Positions 54,880 to 64,000 of a stretch of 64,000 nt of DNA are shown one piece after another. Every line of letters starts with the position of its first letter. The stretch's first letter is position 1. The notes below the pieces were generated by a model. That model worked only from the letters and a program-made list of their open reading frames with translations, did no database searches and was not told the origin of the DNA. This DNA comes from Ontholestes murinus (lineage: Eukaryota; Arthropoda; Insecta; Coleoptera; Staphylinidae): contig OZ018388.1 of NCBI GenBank assembly GCA_963969525.1, forward strand, positions 35,961,107-36,025,106, given 5' to 3'. Made by a program: the position numbers and the translations under genes.

Positions 54880-56930
54880 GCACTGGGTTAAACTTAGCTA
54901 ACCGATTCTATATTGGATAGTTAATTACTGGCTTCTAGCTAAAAAAAACTTCAGATGCTCTCTTATGGAGGTAGGATTCTTGCTGCTGCCTCAGATGTAA
55001 TTTTCTCTTGATCACCAATCTTGTTCCACTCACAGACATCGTTGTATGGTAATGTATATTTAACAGATTACTGTTTTTTATTATCTTAATTTACATTCCG
55101 CCTGATTTATCTTTGGATTCATTGTCATTACTATTGGATTTGTTGGAACAGTTAATGTTTAACAAAGTTTGACAAGTTCTGCTTATTGTGCAATTCAGTT
55201 ATTCTATGAGTGTGAACATTCTTCACCGAAATTAAATTCTTTAATTTTATTAACACGTTAAACTTCAATTCAATGTAATAATATGATTAATAGTAATTGA
55301 TTATACTGTGAATCAATGAGTAGAATGCAGTAAGCGCTTTATTTGCATCAGTGTAAGTCTTAAGGAAAGACCAGTCAACCGACAGAAGTGTGAGTTGTAT
55401 ATTTTGGGAAAATTGGCTTTACGAAAATTATAATATGTATTATTACTTGTTGTGAATGATTCCGATTTTACAATAATTATTTCTCGATGATACGATTCCT
55501 TTATATGTAAGACGCATTTTTTCCGCTGTGACGCGTGACATTAAGAAGCCAATTAAGCTCAAGGAGATTATTATCGTCATGAGTGGAAGTTGATTGATCT
55601 AAATTACTCATCATCAGAAGTTTAATCAACTTAGAGCTGTCTTATAAGTCATAGAGCATCTTACTTAAACAAAATTGAATTATTATAATAATGGTTGCGA
55701 CCGTTAATTTAAAATTGAATAAAACATGATAATTGACCTCAAAAACAAAAAAGTGGTATCTCAAGAAATACCTTCCAAATTCATAATGGTGATGGAATCC
55801 TGAGGAAATTGTTAACTCTTTTGCTGTTGCTTCTTCATCATCAAATGTTACTTTTACTAAACCTTTTAAATAAATCATTCCTTATGATATTCTGTCATTT
55901 AATGAAGCCGACATTATTAAATGTATTAATAAGCTTAAAAACAGCAGCACATGTGGTGACGATTAACTACCTAAATTAGTGACTGACGAAAAGCCTTTGG
56001 TGCTGTATCTCGCTTATTTTTTATCCGATTTGAATAAATAAAACATCAAATTAAATGATTTTTAAAAGACTTTAATATGAACTGAACTGACATTTTTTCT
56101 TGTTTCACGTTTTTAACAAAAGATTTTTTTCAAAATGCACTGTATATATACTTTTATTGAACCGCAAGGTGATTTTTTTCTGAATATAAAATTGTAGACA
56201 TTTCAAATCGGATCAAAATTAAGCGAAATACAGCACCAAAAGTTTTTCGTCAGTCACCCTGTATAACGCAAATTGTATAAGTAAATAGTTTCTTCATTAA
56301 CGATTGAATATTGTAATATTGCTGACCTAGCTATTCATACTCAGATATTTCCGGATTGATAAATATGTTCGTCAAATCCCATTATATAAAAAGAGTAACA
56401 AGATCCATGTTGATAATTACCATTCTATCAAACTTTTCTAAAGTTTTTAAGCAAGTATTATACACACACTTGTTTAGGCACATACAAACTTTAATCTAAA
56501 TTATGGTATGGCATGGACCATACTATTTTGTTAAATAATAAACTTTCCACATTTGGACTTGGTTATCGTACAATTAAATTTTTAAAATCTTAATTCTGCT
56601 GTCAACCATACTATGTGAACTTTAATGGTTAAAAGTGTTACGAATTTATTCCTATTCGTAATATTTGCAATCTGCATTATTCACTTAAGTTACAAGATAA
56701 TTTTGACTTACTTTCTTGGTCGTATGATAATAATAATTTGAGACTAAGTGTCGACAAATGCGCTACCGTGATTTTATCACGTACATCACCTAAGAGCTAC
56801 AGCTACAATAATAGCTTTCTCCTTTAAAAACTACAGAAATTAGAGACGTTGGCGTAATCTTTAATAATCAAATAAGCTTTGTGAAACATATCAATGCGTT
56901 ATGTATCTCAGCCACTAAAATTCAGGAAGG
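54880..56930 (+). mobile_element. Non-LTR retrotransposon remnant NL19 (EN-RT), split by a MITE
   Basis: Weak endonuclease traces (MLSYGGRILAAASD, then IILIYIPPDLSLDSLSLL near 55085-55140) lead to a linker and FHNGDGI. RT then reads LSFNEADIIKCINKLKNSST. The MITE at 55979-56264 interrupts it, and reading resumes with HTQIFPD and a decayed YRPISLLSxFSKVFKQVL. Next come LSVDKCATVILSRTSPKSYS, TEIRDVGVIFNNQISFVKHI and LCISATK near 56920. The palm boxes (AFD, PQGS, YADD) are lost. It stops abruptly where the mariner begins. Confidence 0.7.
55979..56264. mobile_element. MITE with about 56-bp TIRs (mariner/Tc1-type ends)
   Basis: The left arm starts GTGACTGACGAAAAGCCTTT at 55979. The right arm, read inward from 56264, is TACAGGGTGACTGACGAAAA. 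They stay similar for about 56 bp (through TTTGGTGCTGTAT and ATCCGATTTGAA). The TACAGGGTG end next to TA fits a Tc1/mariner-type MITE; the outermost left bases have decayed. No coding sequence. Confidence 0.75.
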
Positions 56931-57690
56931 CCAGTTAAAGACGGTAAAATAAAGGCATTAATTGAAACAAACCATCATTACACGACTCAAGATATCGCAG
57001 AAATATTAAACTTTTCTTGGTCAACCGTGGAAGGACATTTATACAAGCTGGGATATGTTACTAACGTCATTATGATGAAACGAAAATAAAATTCCTTACT
57101 TCACTTATTACTACAATAATTTTATTCACATTACTCAGCCCGAAATTTAGTGACTAACGTCATTATTTGGGTTACTCTAATGTACTACTAATTCATTTAA
57201 TAAAGCGAATAAAAGCCTAAGCTCTTGAAAAATAATGACAATAATAGTTTACGACAATGACGATGTCGTGCGAAAACGATCATGGTGCAAGTCCATCAAA
57301 AGGCTCTCAATTTGATGGGATTACAAAAGTGTCGTGTCGTGTATTTTGATCTGCTACCACAGAACTAAACTATCAATACGGCTGTGTACCCTAGCCAATT
57401 GGTCAAATTGATTGAAGCGAAACCACACACAAAATTAGTGTTCCGCCAGAAGTTGCTGGAGCTTGAGTGGGATTTGTTGGAGCATCTATGATACTCACCA
57501 GACCTTGCGCCATCCGACTACTATTTGTTTCGATCTTTGCAAAACTCTTTGAATGGTAAACAATTCAATCCAGGCAATGATGTCAAACACTTCCTTCATT
57601 TTTTGCTAAGGCCAGAAGTTCTTGAGCGTGGCATCAATGTAATCCGAAAGATTGCAAATGTCATGTCAATTCATAACAGAATAAAATTAT
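56930..57690 (+). pseudogene. Mariner transposase remnant
   Basis: It begins at the end of NL19 with GRPVKDGKIKALIETNHH then YTTQDIAEILNFSWSTVEGH and LYKLGYV, the paired-like HTH domains. The central region with the first Asp is broken. Then come CRVVYFDLLPQN, INTAVYPSQLVKLIEAKPH and RQKLLELEWDLLEH, and YSPDLAPSDYYLFRSLQNSL, which contains the third Asp. The HHDNARPH block with the second Asp is deleted before KPHTKLVF. A 79-bp insertion with 14-bp flanking repeats sits at 57074-57152. Confidence 0.8.
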
Positions 57691-57699
57691 TTCTTTCTA

Positions 57700-59030
57700 T
57701 ACGAACGCCTTTCATTATTACAGTAAAAAGCAGAAATGACTTAATACTCAGTCCAATAATTTTCATATAATTCTTTTTTTATAAAATATAAGAAAACACA
57801 TTTTTTTTTAAATTACTCTTTCAAATATGAAAATAAGTTGTAAATTCCAGCTAGAATTATTATAATAAAAATGCTTATCTTTAGATTTTGCTTATTTATG
57901 TTTATATTTATAAAGAAAACTCCGTGTTTACTCGTCACACGCAAAATTTTACAAATATTTCACAGTTTCAGTTTAAAATCTTTAGTGTTGTATGCGATAA
58001 TTTATTTGTTGCAAATAATATATGTAAATTGGATTTAATTAGCAATTCATTTTTTTCATATTTGCCTTATCTGACTTTTATTCTTTATAGCATGAGACAA
58101 CGTTCCTTATTTCTTTGAAAGAAATGGGGTGCTAAACTAATTCGGAGAACAAATTCGACATTCATTTTATCGCCAAACCGGTTCACACATGCTTTAAATA
58201 AATAAATAAACTTTAAACGACAGCAAACGTATAGATAAGAAATTTAATTGGTATACGATTAAATTTAAATGAACTAATTTTGACCTCCTTTACAATAAAT
58301 TGGTAGTTTTCTAACAAAATAGAGAGGAAACTCGCCCCCTATTTTAAAAAATCTCCAAGTGGATGAACGACCAGCCCTTAGAATATTAATATAAATAAGG
58401 CATTCTAACAATCCCCTCTACAATCTCTCTATCACCTTACTGTACGAAAAAAACACAGGTAATCCCAATAGAACAACTACTCATACATCTAGCATCTAAA
58501 TTTGCCACTAATCCCCATAACCATGTCGTCCACAATCATCTCCGTATTGCTCGTAATCCTAATATACCACCCAAAAACCAAACACTCAATCACCACCATT
58601 TATCAATTCATTTCATTATTTCATCTTGAATCATCTAAAAAAAATACCCAGTGTATTTTAAATATATATTTTTTATATTAAATAGGATAATATATAAAGT
58701 CAAAATGTTATTGATAAATTTTAATTTTTAACTTTAGCATTTTGTAAGTAATATCTACTGTTACTATTTTATTTTTATAAAATCCCAAACAGAGAAATTT
58801 TCACTAATGTCATAAAACCTTAAAATCTAAAATTTTAATTCCAGATATTAAAATAATAATAATCGACTTTTCAATTTTTATTTCCGAGCATAAATTATAA
58901 ATAATATTCCATAATTATGAATGATTGAATATTAAAAAAACAATTGTCTAAGTAATAAATCCAATGCCATTGACAGTTATGAATGCACATAAATTCATTA
59001 AATGCATGTAAATTTTGGAAAAGTGTAAAA
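57700..59030. other. Unassigned AT-rich DNA
   Basis: No gene, element or structure could be supported. A pyrimidine/AC-rich stretch at 58390-58620 stands out in composition but has no recognised content. Confidence 0.45.
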
Positions 59031-59425
59031 TTCTCCATCAGGACGGAACCAATTGCGTCCCCCGTGGCTAATTGACGATCGGTTCGGCCTCCAGGAGAAC
59101 GAAAAAATAATCATAATAAAGAAATCCGAATGCATAATGGTTTCTGTGCACGGACGTCAACTCTAGACTCTGACAGGTCATTTATTTACACAGTTTTCGG
59201 TCCATAATGACATTTACACACGCACCCCGCTGTTCGTTTTCGGGCATACGGGATTGATGACCACCCCGAAGAGGCTTTGGTAAAGTCATCTTTTTTGTGA
59301 GGAGCTTAGAAAGTACTGCGGTTGATTGTTTAAGCAGGGCCTAAGAGCAGGTCGTTAGAATAACCTAAATCTTATTGTCGATGCCGAAACGCGAATGGAA
59401 ACCCCCTGACATCTGAAATGTTTAA
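59030..59425. other. GC-richer island, candidate conserved noncoding element
   Basis: The sequence has many CpGs and no open reading signature. It contains TAATTGACGATCGGTTCGG and GTCATTTATTTACACAG, which resemble homeodomain and forkhead sites, but such matches are common by chance. It ends near a small hairpin (CCAAGAAAA / TTTTCTTGG, 59430-59458). Confidence 0.35.
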
Positions 59426-59469
59426 CGTACCCCAAGAAAATATTATTTTTTCTTGGTACGGTCAAATAA

Positions 59470-61790
59470 ATAGAATTTTAAAGAAATTATATATTTAAAC
59501 ATTTATTTACAAAAAACATGAAAATTTATTAAATGTAAATCCTAATTTAATAAAATAATATGTTAGTAATAAAATTAATAACAAATACATAAAATATCGC
59601 TTTACCTTTTGCATGGAGCAAAAATGGAGGATATGTAGAAAGAAAATGGAGATTGTTACCTGTATTCGACTTTTTCTGTTTACCTGGTATTGGTTTATAA
59701 CAGGTAAGGGCGGAGTTACCTGATTGACCATATCTGGATCCATTAGGGTGAGTACTAGAAATGGAGACGAAATTTAAGATGAAATAAATTTCATTTCAAT
59801 AGATGACATTATTTATAGAATATTAGATATTTAATTTTTCATATGAATAATTTAAAAGAAAAACGCATAAGTAAATCAAAATATTATTATCATTTATATG
59901 TATTGTAAAGTCATGTTAATAAAAATGTATTTGTTGTTTTTTATAATAAACTACTGTATTATAAAACAATGTTAATGATGATAAAAAATCATATAATGCC
60001 ACTAATAATAATAACAATTTTGTTTTAATGTGGATATAAATATAGTGTTTAATTTCTTGTTAATTAAGATACAATCCACGACAAACGAATGAAATATGAA
60101 ATTAGCATTGATTTTATAATTATAAGGATTGGGCTTTCTTTAAGGATTTTTTATTAAGCATCTTTGGATTAAATTTGTAGTTGAATAAGTGGCTGCTGCC
60201 ATTCGTCATTATAAATAGCTTAAGAGTGACAGACAATGCTCTAAAATAAAATAATAAAATACATTTAAGGATATAATTAAAAATTAAATAAAACACACAT
60301 AGGGGTTTTAAATTTACGACTAATCAGTGATTATTTCATACTTATAATTTAATCTGTTGAATTCTAGAAGCGCCATTTTAAAATTTTTAATATATTGTAA
60401 GCACATATAAAAATTAAATAAAAAAAATTAAACGCCGACAACATTCAATAATTAAATATTTATATTTTTGTTTATTATATTAAATATCTTAATACACTAA
60501 GAAATTAATAATTTGTTATTAATTATTAATGCACACCTTTTATCCTTTATTAAGATATTATTATAGTAATCCAAAGTAAAATACCTTTAGACAAGTTCCC
60601 GGCCGCTTCCTAAAAAAAATAGTTCATATAAATACATTCACATAAATAATAATGTGTTTTTATATAATTAGTACTAGTGGATATAAATAAATGCAAATCA
60701 ATTAGCGGGGTGTGTAAGTAGTTAGTGCATAAGTATTTAAATATACAGTTATAATAAATCATTTACACCCAATCGAACTCACACAAAGAAACGTTATATC
60801 GGTGCCATATATGTATCAAAATTGCAATAAAAAACAATAATGGATATAAAAGAGGCGGCATTCAAAATTGGAATTGGGGGAGATAGATTTGTAAATGAGC
60901 GACTACCAAAAAGAATGTCATTTGATACACTTTAATCTGATGGAAGAAAATAATTTGGAAATTTGAAGAAAAAACTTTTGCAAAACTCTAGAAATCTGCA
61001 AAAAATACTAAAAACTTCTAGAAAAATTTGCGTTTAAGATAAAATAATAAGAATAAATGGTAAAAATTCTCAAGAAATCAATGAAAAATGAGATAAATTT
61101 TGAAAATATTAAGAAATTAAATCATTAAATTAAATAGAATAATTACTTTATCTGTTCAAGAGATTAAAATGTAAACACGTCATTTTGTAGGCCAAATCCT
61201 TAAATTTCTTTTAGCTGCAGCTAAGCAGAAAATCCTACAATGTTAACTCTAAAATAAGAATATGCGAGATTTTTTGTTAGTTCAATTATGTGCATTTTAA
61301 ATTTAAAAAAACACAATGTTTTCGATTTTATACTTCATCTTCTTATTAAGTTGTTGTCTATATTTTATTTTTGTATGTCACTTCTTAATAACTATTTAAG
61401 TCAATATGTAAAATCTACAAACTTGCGAAATAGTTTAATACTCGTACTATTTTATTACTAGGAAAGACGGAATACCTAACAGTACATTGAAGAAAGTTAA
61501 AGAAAGAAATAAACAGTTATCCTTAGGGTAGCGAAAATTTTTAGGTACATTGGCAAAATCTATTTTCTCGATGTTTAATCCTTGCAAGTGGATGAAGCTG
61601 ACCAGAGACAACACCAACTAGTAAGAGATGAGATACAAAGTTTAAAAAACAGCCGTTCTTCAGATATGTATGAAATGTATGCACTTCATATAAAAAACAT
61701 TATCAGTCAACTTTTAGTCTTAATTCTCACTCAATAAAAATAGGTTCATAAGCCATGGCTTACTTCTACAGAAATTACACAAGTATCATT
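59470..61790. other. AT-rich DNA, almost nothing recognised
   Basis: The only coding-like trace is a run of about 45 codons near 61580-61735 (VDEADQRQHQLVRDEIQSLK), without a recognised family. Otherwise stops are dense in all frames. Confidence 0.45.
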
Positions 61791-61791
61791 T

Positions 61792-62395
61792 TTATCTACG
61801 ATCGTACAGAAAGTAGACGCTTTTTGCATCATTTTTCGTTATAAAAGTGGCTTTTTAAAGCACTAGTGCTTTTTTACGTTTTTATTACACGGTAATGTCA
61901 AATTGTTTTTATTGCACAGAACTGTCAAATCTGACAGATGAATGTATTATAGCACAAAATTTCAACGAAAAACTTACATTTTTATTAATTTATAGAAATA
62001 ACTATTAAACTTGATAATATAAATGAAATGGCAGATTTGGGAACACTGAAGATATAATTTAATACAAGTCGAAGCGATTACAATAGAGCGAATCTTTTTT
62101 CCACAAATAATAATGGCGACTGACATTTGTGCAAGTTATTTACTGGTTGCTAAGTAACGCTTTCATCAATGCACTGCGGGTAAAATATGTTTTCATTCAT
62201 TGTATAATTGAAATCACATTAAAATATTACTCATATGAACTTACTCTTTGAAAATTGCTGCACGATCGAAGATAAAATTTTGTACGGCACACGTGTAAAC
62301 ATTTTCTTTATTGCACTCCTGGCTTGTTCCTCGCTCATGTTTTTAAACGCCAGTTCGTGTAATAAAGTAACACTTTTTACACTTGTACCTTAATA
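61792..62395 (-). repeat. About 0.6-kb repeat, copy C (inverted relative to A and B)
   Basis: The minus-strand sequence matches copies A and B (21.0-22.2 kb) from AAGGTACAAGTGTAAAAAGT through CTACTTTCTGTACGATCGTA at lower identity, so it is older or a separate lineage. It keeps a 35-codon ORF (62338-62231), MSEEQARSAIKKMFTRVPYK then ILSSIVQQFSKSKFI. A splice-donor-like AAAGA|GTAAGT lies near its end. The X-box-like site is at 62146-62158, and AAAGCACTAGTGCTTT is retained. Confidence 0.85.
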
Positions 62396-62473
62396 GTTAT
62401 ATACTGCAGAAGCAAAATACGACCAGATTAGATTCCAAGCCAATCTTTAAAAATCTTGCATTATTAATATTGT

Positions 62474-62525
62474 CGTCGCTTTATATACTGCAATATACAG
62501 GATATATTGCAGTATATAGAGCGTC
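62474..62525. repeat. Small inverted repeat, about 23-bp arms
   Basis: TTATATACTGCAATAT and ATATTGCAGTATATA, with partly complementary GTCGCT / GAGCGTC outside, form arms around a 5-bp loop. No flanking duplication was identified. Confidence 0.7.
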
Positions 62526-63019
62526 GGCAATTTTAATAATCATTAAAATCGTGCCATGTTATCCAGCTATGACCATCACCTACATAATACTAATTACAAA
62601 AGCAAATTATGTCTAAGCTTTTTATAGTTTCTATAACAAACTTCCTGATGAGTGAAAACAATTACCTGTAAAAGATGTATAAAAAACAATCAAAATATTT
62701 TTTATTCATATGAAGACTTTTTTAAATGTAAATTAATGAAAAGCTTTTAAAATATTATTTTTCATTAAGAACACTTTCTTATGCCATTTTTAATAAATTG
62801 TTTTTTGTTCTCTCTCTGTGTATCTTGTATGTGCATGTTTATAGGTATACTTGGTGCAGTTTACATTGTTAACGCCTATTTTAGATGTATTGTATTTTAT
62901 TATGACTTTTTGTCCGTCCTGAGCATAAATAAATTTACTTACTTACTTAAAAATAAAAGAACTATTCGGGAAGGCCTGTCTGATTTACCTCTTGGTAAGA
63001 CCACATAAACAAACAGTAA

Positions 63020-63530
63020 TACGTTGTGGATGCATTTGTTTTCAGCATTCCATCACATGTGGGTTTATGATGATTTTACTTGAAAAATTAGCATCCACTT
63101 GTTGATCTTCAATAATCCATTCCATTCTTCGGTGGGCATGGTCATTAAGCTTTAGTTCTTATGATAATTGAATGTTCTTATTGCTTCTTAAAATTTGCAA
63201 TTCTTGTCCACGACGCGGAATTGATGCTCTGGGATTTTCACCAACACTTTCAAGCACTGCTTTGGAGTTAATATTTTAATGGCTTGTTTTTGGACGACCA
63301 CTGCATTCTTAAACTGATCCAGACTACCTGAATTTTTCAATTAATCTCGTCACAGTTGAAGTTAAAATACTATCTCCGCCCAATTATCATTATTTTTGAG
63401 ATATTTGTTCAATACAAAAAACACGTTCTTGTATCGTGTGACGCTCCATTTATACTATCCCTAAACTCTCAGCTCTCAAATTGTCAAATTCAAATCTTGC
63501 GTTAATTCTGGGACACTCAGTGTATATATC
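63020..63530 (-). pseudogene. Mariner/Tc1-like transposase N-terminal fragment with one end
   Basis: The minus strand reads MERHTIQERVFFVLNKYLKN from 63449, then an interrupted HTH, SGRPKTS, AVLESVGENPRASIPRRGQE then LQILRSN, and ELKLNDHAHRRMEWIIED. This is the N-terminal DNA-binding half of a large insect transposase family. The sequence ACTGAGTGTCCCAGAATTAA just upstream of the start, beside TATATA, looks like its terminal repeat. Catalytic parts are missing. It sits inside the RT fragment NL20. Confidence 0.7.
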
Positions 63531-63534
63531 GTAA

Positions 63535-64000
63535 AAAATATAAAGGAGCTGAGAAAGGGGAGATTCTTGGAGTTTGGTTACAAAGAAATTATCAATTAAA
63601 TTGAGAAGATGTTGTGGGATTTTTACAAAATTACATTTGACCAACAAACCTCGATACCATACTGAATCAAAGGCTTTGGGGATATTCAAGATGACTATGC
63701 CTAATTTCTGATTTTCGAGGTGTGCTTTCTGACAGTTTGATGGAAGAATTAATAAGGGTGAAGAAGTGGAACGGTGCTCTAGGAAACCAAATTGGTATAT
63801 TGTGAGAAATGCGGGGCAAACGTTTTTAGAATGGTTTCGAATAACTTACTCAGTACTGAAAGTAGGGTAATAGACCGATGTTTAAGACTTCTAAGGCCTA
63901 TTGTCTACATTTTGATATATATTTTAGTATTATCTCACCATTCATGTTTGGGTGATTGATTATTTGGGTATTGAATTGATGAATGTTTTCAGGAAGGGAT
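63535..64000 (-). pseudogene. RT fragment NL20, runs off the window end
   Basis: The minus strand from the window edge reads HRSITLLSVLSKLFETILKT with shifts, then STVPLLHPY, and at 63689 NIPKAFDSVWYRGLLVKCNF with IPQHLLNLIDNFF. These are Jockey-type RT motifs (YRPISLLSxLSKLFE, DIEKAFDSVWH..LL.KL). The first catalytic Asp is present. Reading ends where the mariner-like fragment begins near 63530. Confidence 0.75.

Noticed and set aside
59389..59397. GCCGAAACG as part of a third hammerhead
   Set aside because: No CTGANGA upstream at usable distance and no pairing stems.
1..64000. CRISPR arrays, bacterial operons, ribosome binding sites
   Set aside because: No such structures; composition and element content are those of an animal nuclear genome.
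1..64000. tRNA or rRNA genes
   Set aside because: No cloverleaf-compatible sequence with both A and B boxes and no rRNA core motifs were seen; only a weak SINE-like head near 50.3 kb.

Overview
This window reads as AT-rich, gene-poor DNA from an arthropod nuclear genome, most likely an insect. I found no complete host gene and no rRNA or tRNA gene. Nearly everything recognisable is mobile-element debris: about twenty non-LTR retrotransposon copies (CR1/Jockey-like, RTE-like and an I/R1-like group), one Ty3/gypsy pol, one solo LTR, at least four mariner/Tc1-like transposase remnants, and TIR elements. Microsatellites and 3' tails of the (ATT)n or (AAAT)n type mark the 3' ends of several non-LTR copies. 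All element ORFs are broken by stops, frameshifts, deletions or nested insertions.

Layout. 0.5-4.6 kb: minus-strand non-LTR copies, one split by a 1.13-kb TIR transposon with 8-bp target duplications. 4.8-6.1 kb: two GC-richer islands and a 107-bp tandem duplication. 6.9-9.7 kb: a plus-strand non-LTR copy (zinc-finger ORF1 plus endonuclease) that ends at a 41-bp snap-back hairpin, then a well-formed hammerhead-ribozyme candidate and microsatellites. 9.7-19.2 kb: mostly minus-strand RT copies, a mariner remnant and two plus-strand RT pieces. 21.0-22.2 kb: a tandem pair of about 0.55-kb repeats (third copy at 61.8-62.4 kb) carrying a conserved X-box-like site and a short exon-like ORF. 22.7-25.1 kb: gypsy pol. 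25.2-27.4 kb: RT copies. 27.8-32.5 kb: the longest plus-strand non-LTR copy. 32.5-33.7 kb: a T-rich degenerate array. 33.9-36.6 kb: a GC-richer island and unassigned DNA. 36.6-41.9 kb: non-LTR copies, one nested in a mariner whose two TIRs survive. 44.1-49.8 kb: one near-complete non-LTR element whose RT is split by an 821-bp solo LTR and a 1.43-kb Transib-like transposon. 50.7-57.7 kb: three plus-strand RT copies, a MITE and a mariner. 59.0-59.4 kb: another GC-richer island. 63.0-64.0 kb: a mariner-like transposase piece inside an RT that runs off the window.

The most unusual signal is a set of three short insertions (24065-24304, 26563-26647, 42819-42929). Each is flanked by a 12-bp target-site duplication. 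Each consists of 40-47 bp of unrelated sequence followed by a near-perfect palindrome that ends exactly at the right-hand duplication. Two of them interrupt retrotransposon ORFs, and the reading frame is continuous once they are removed. I do not recognise this architecture. It suggests snap-back products of target-primed retrotransposition, or a compact hairpin-ended element.

Because no working genes are present, there is no pathway to describe. The five main GC-richer islands are candidate conserved noncoding elements of a flanking or spanning host locus; this is inference only.
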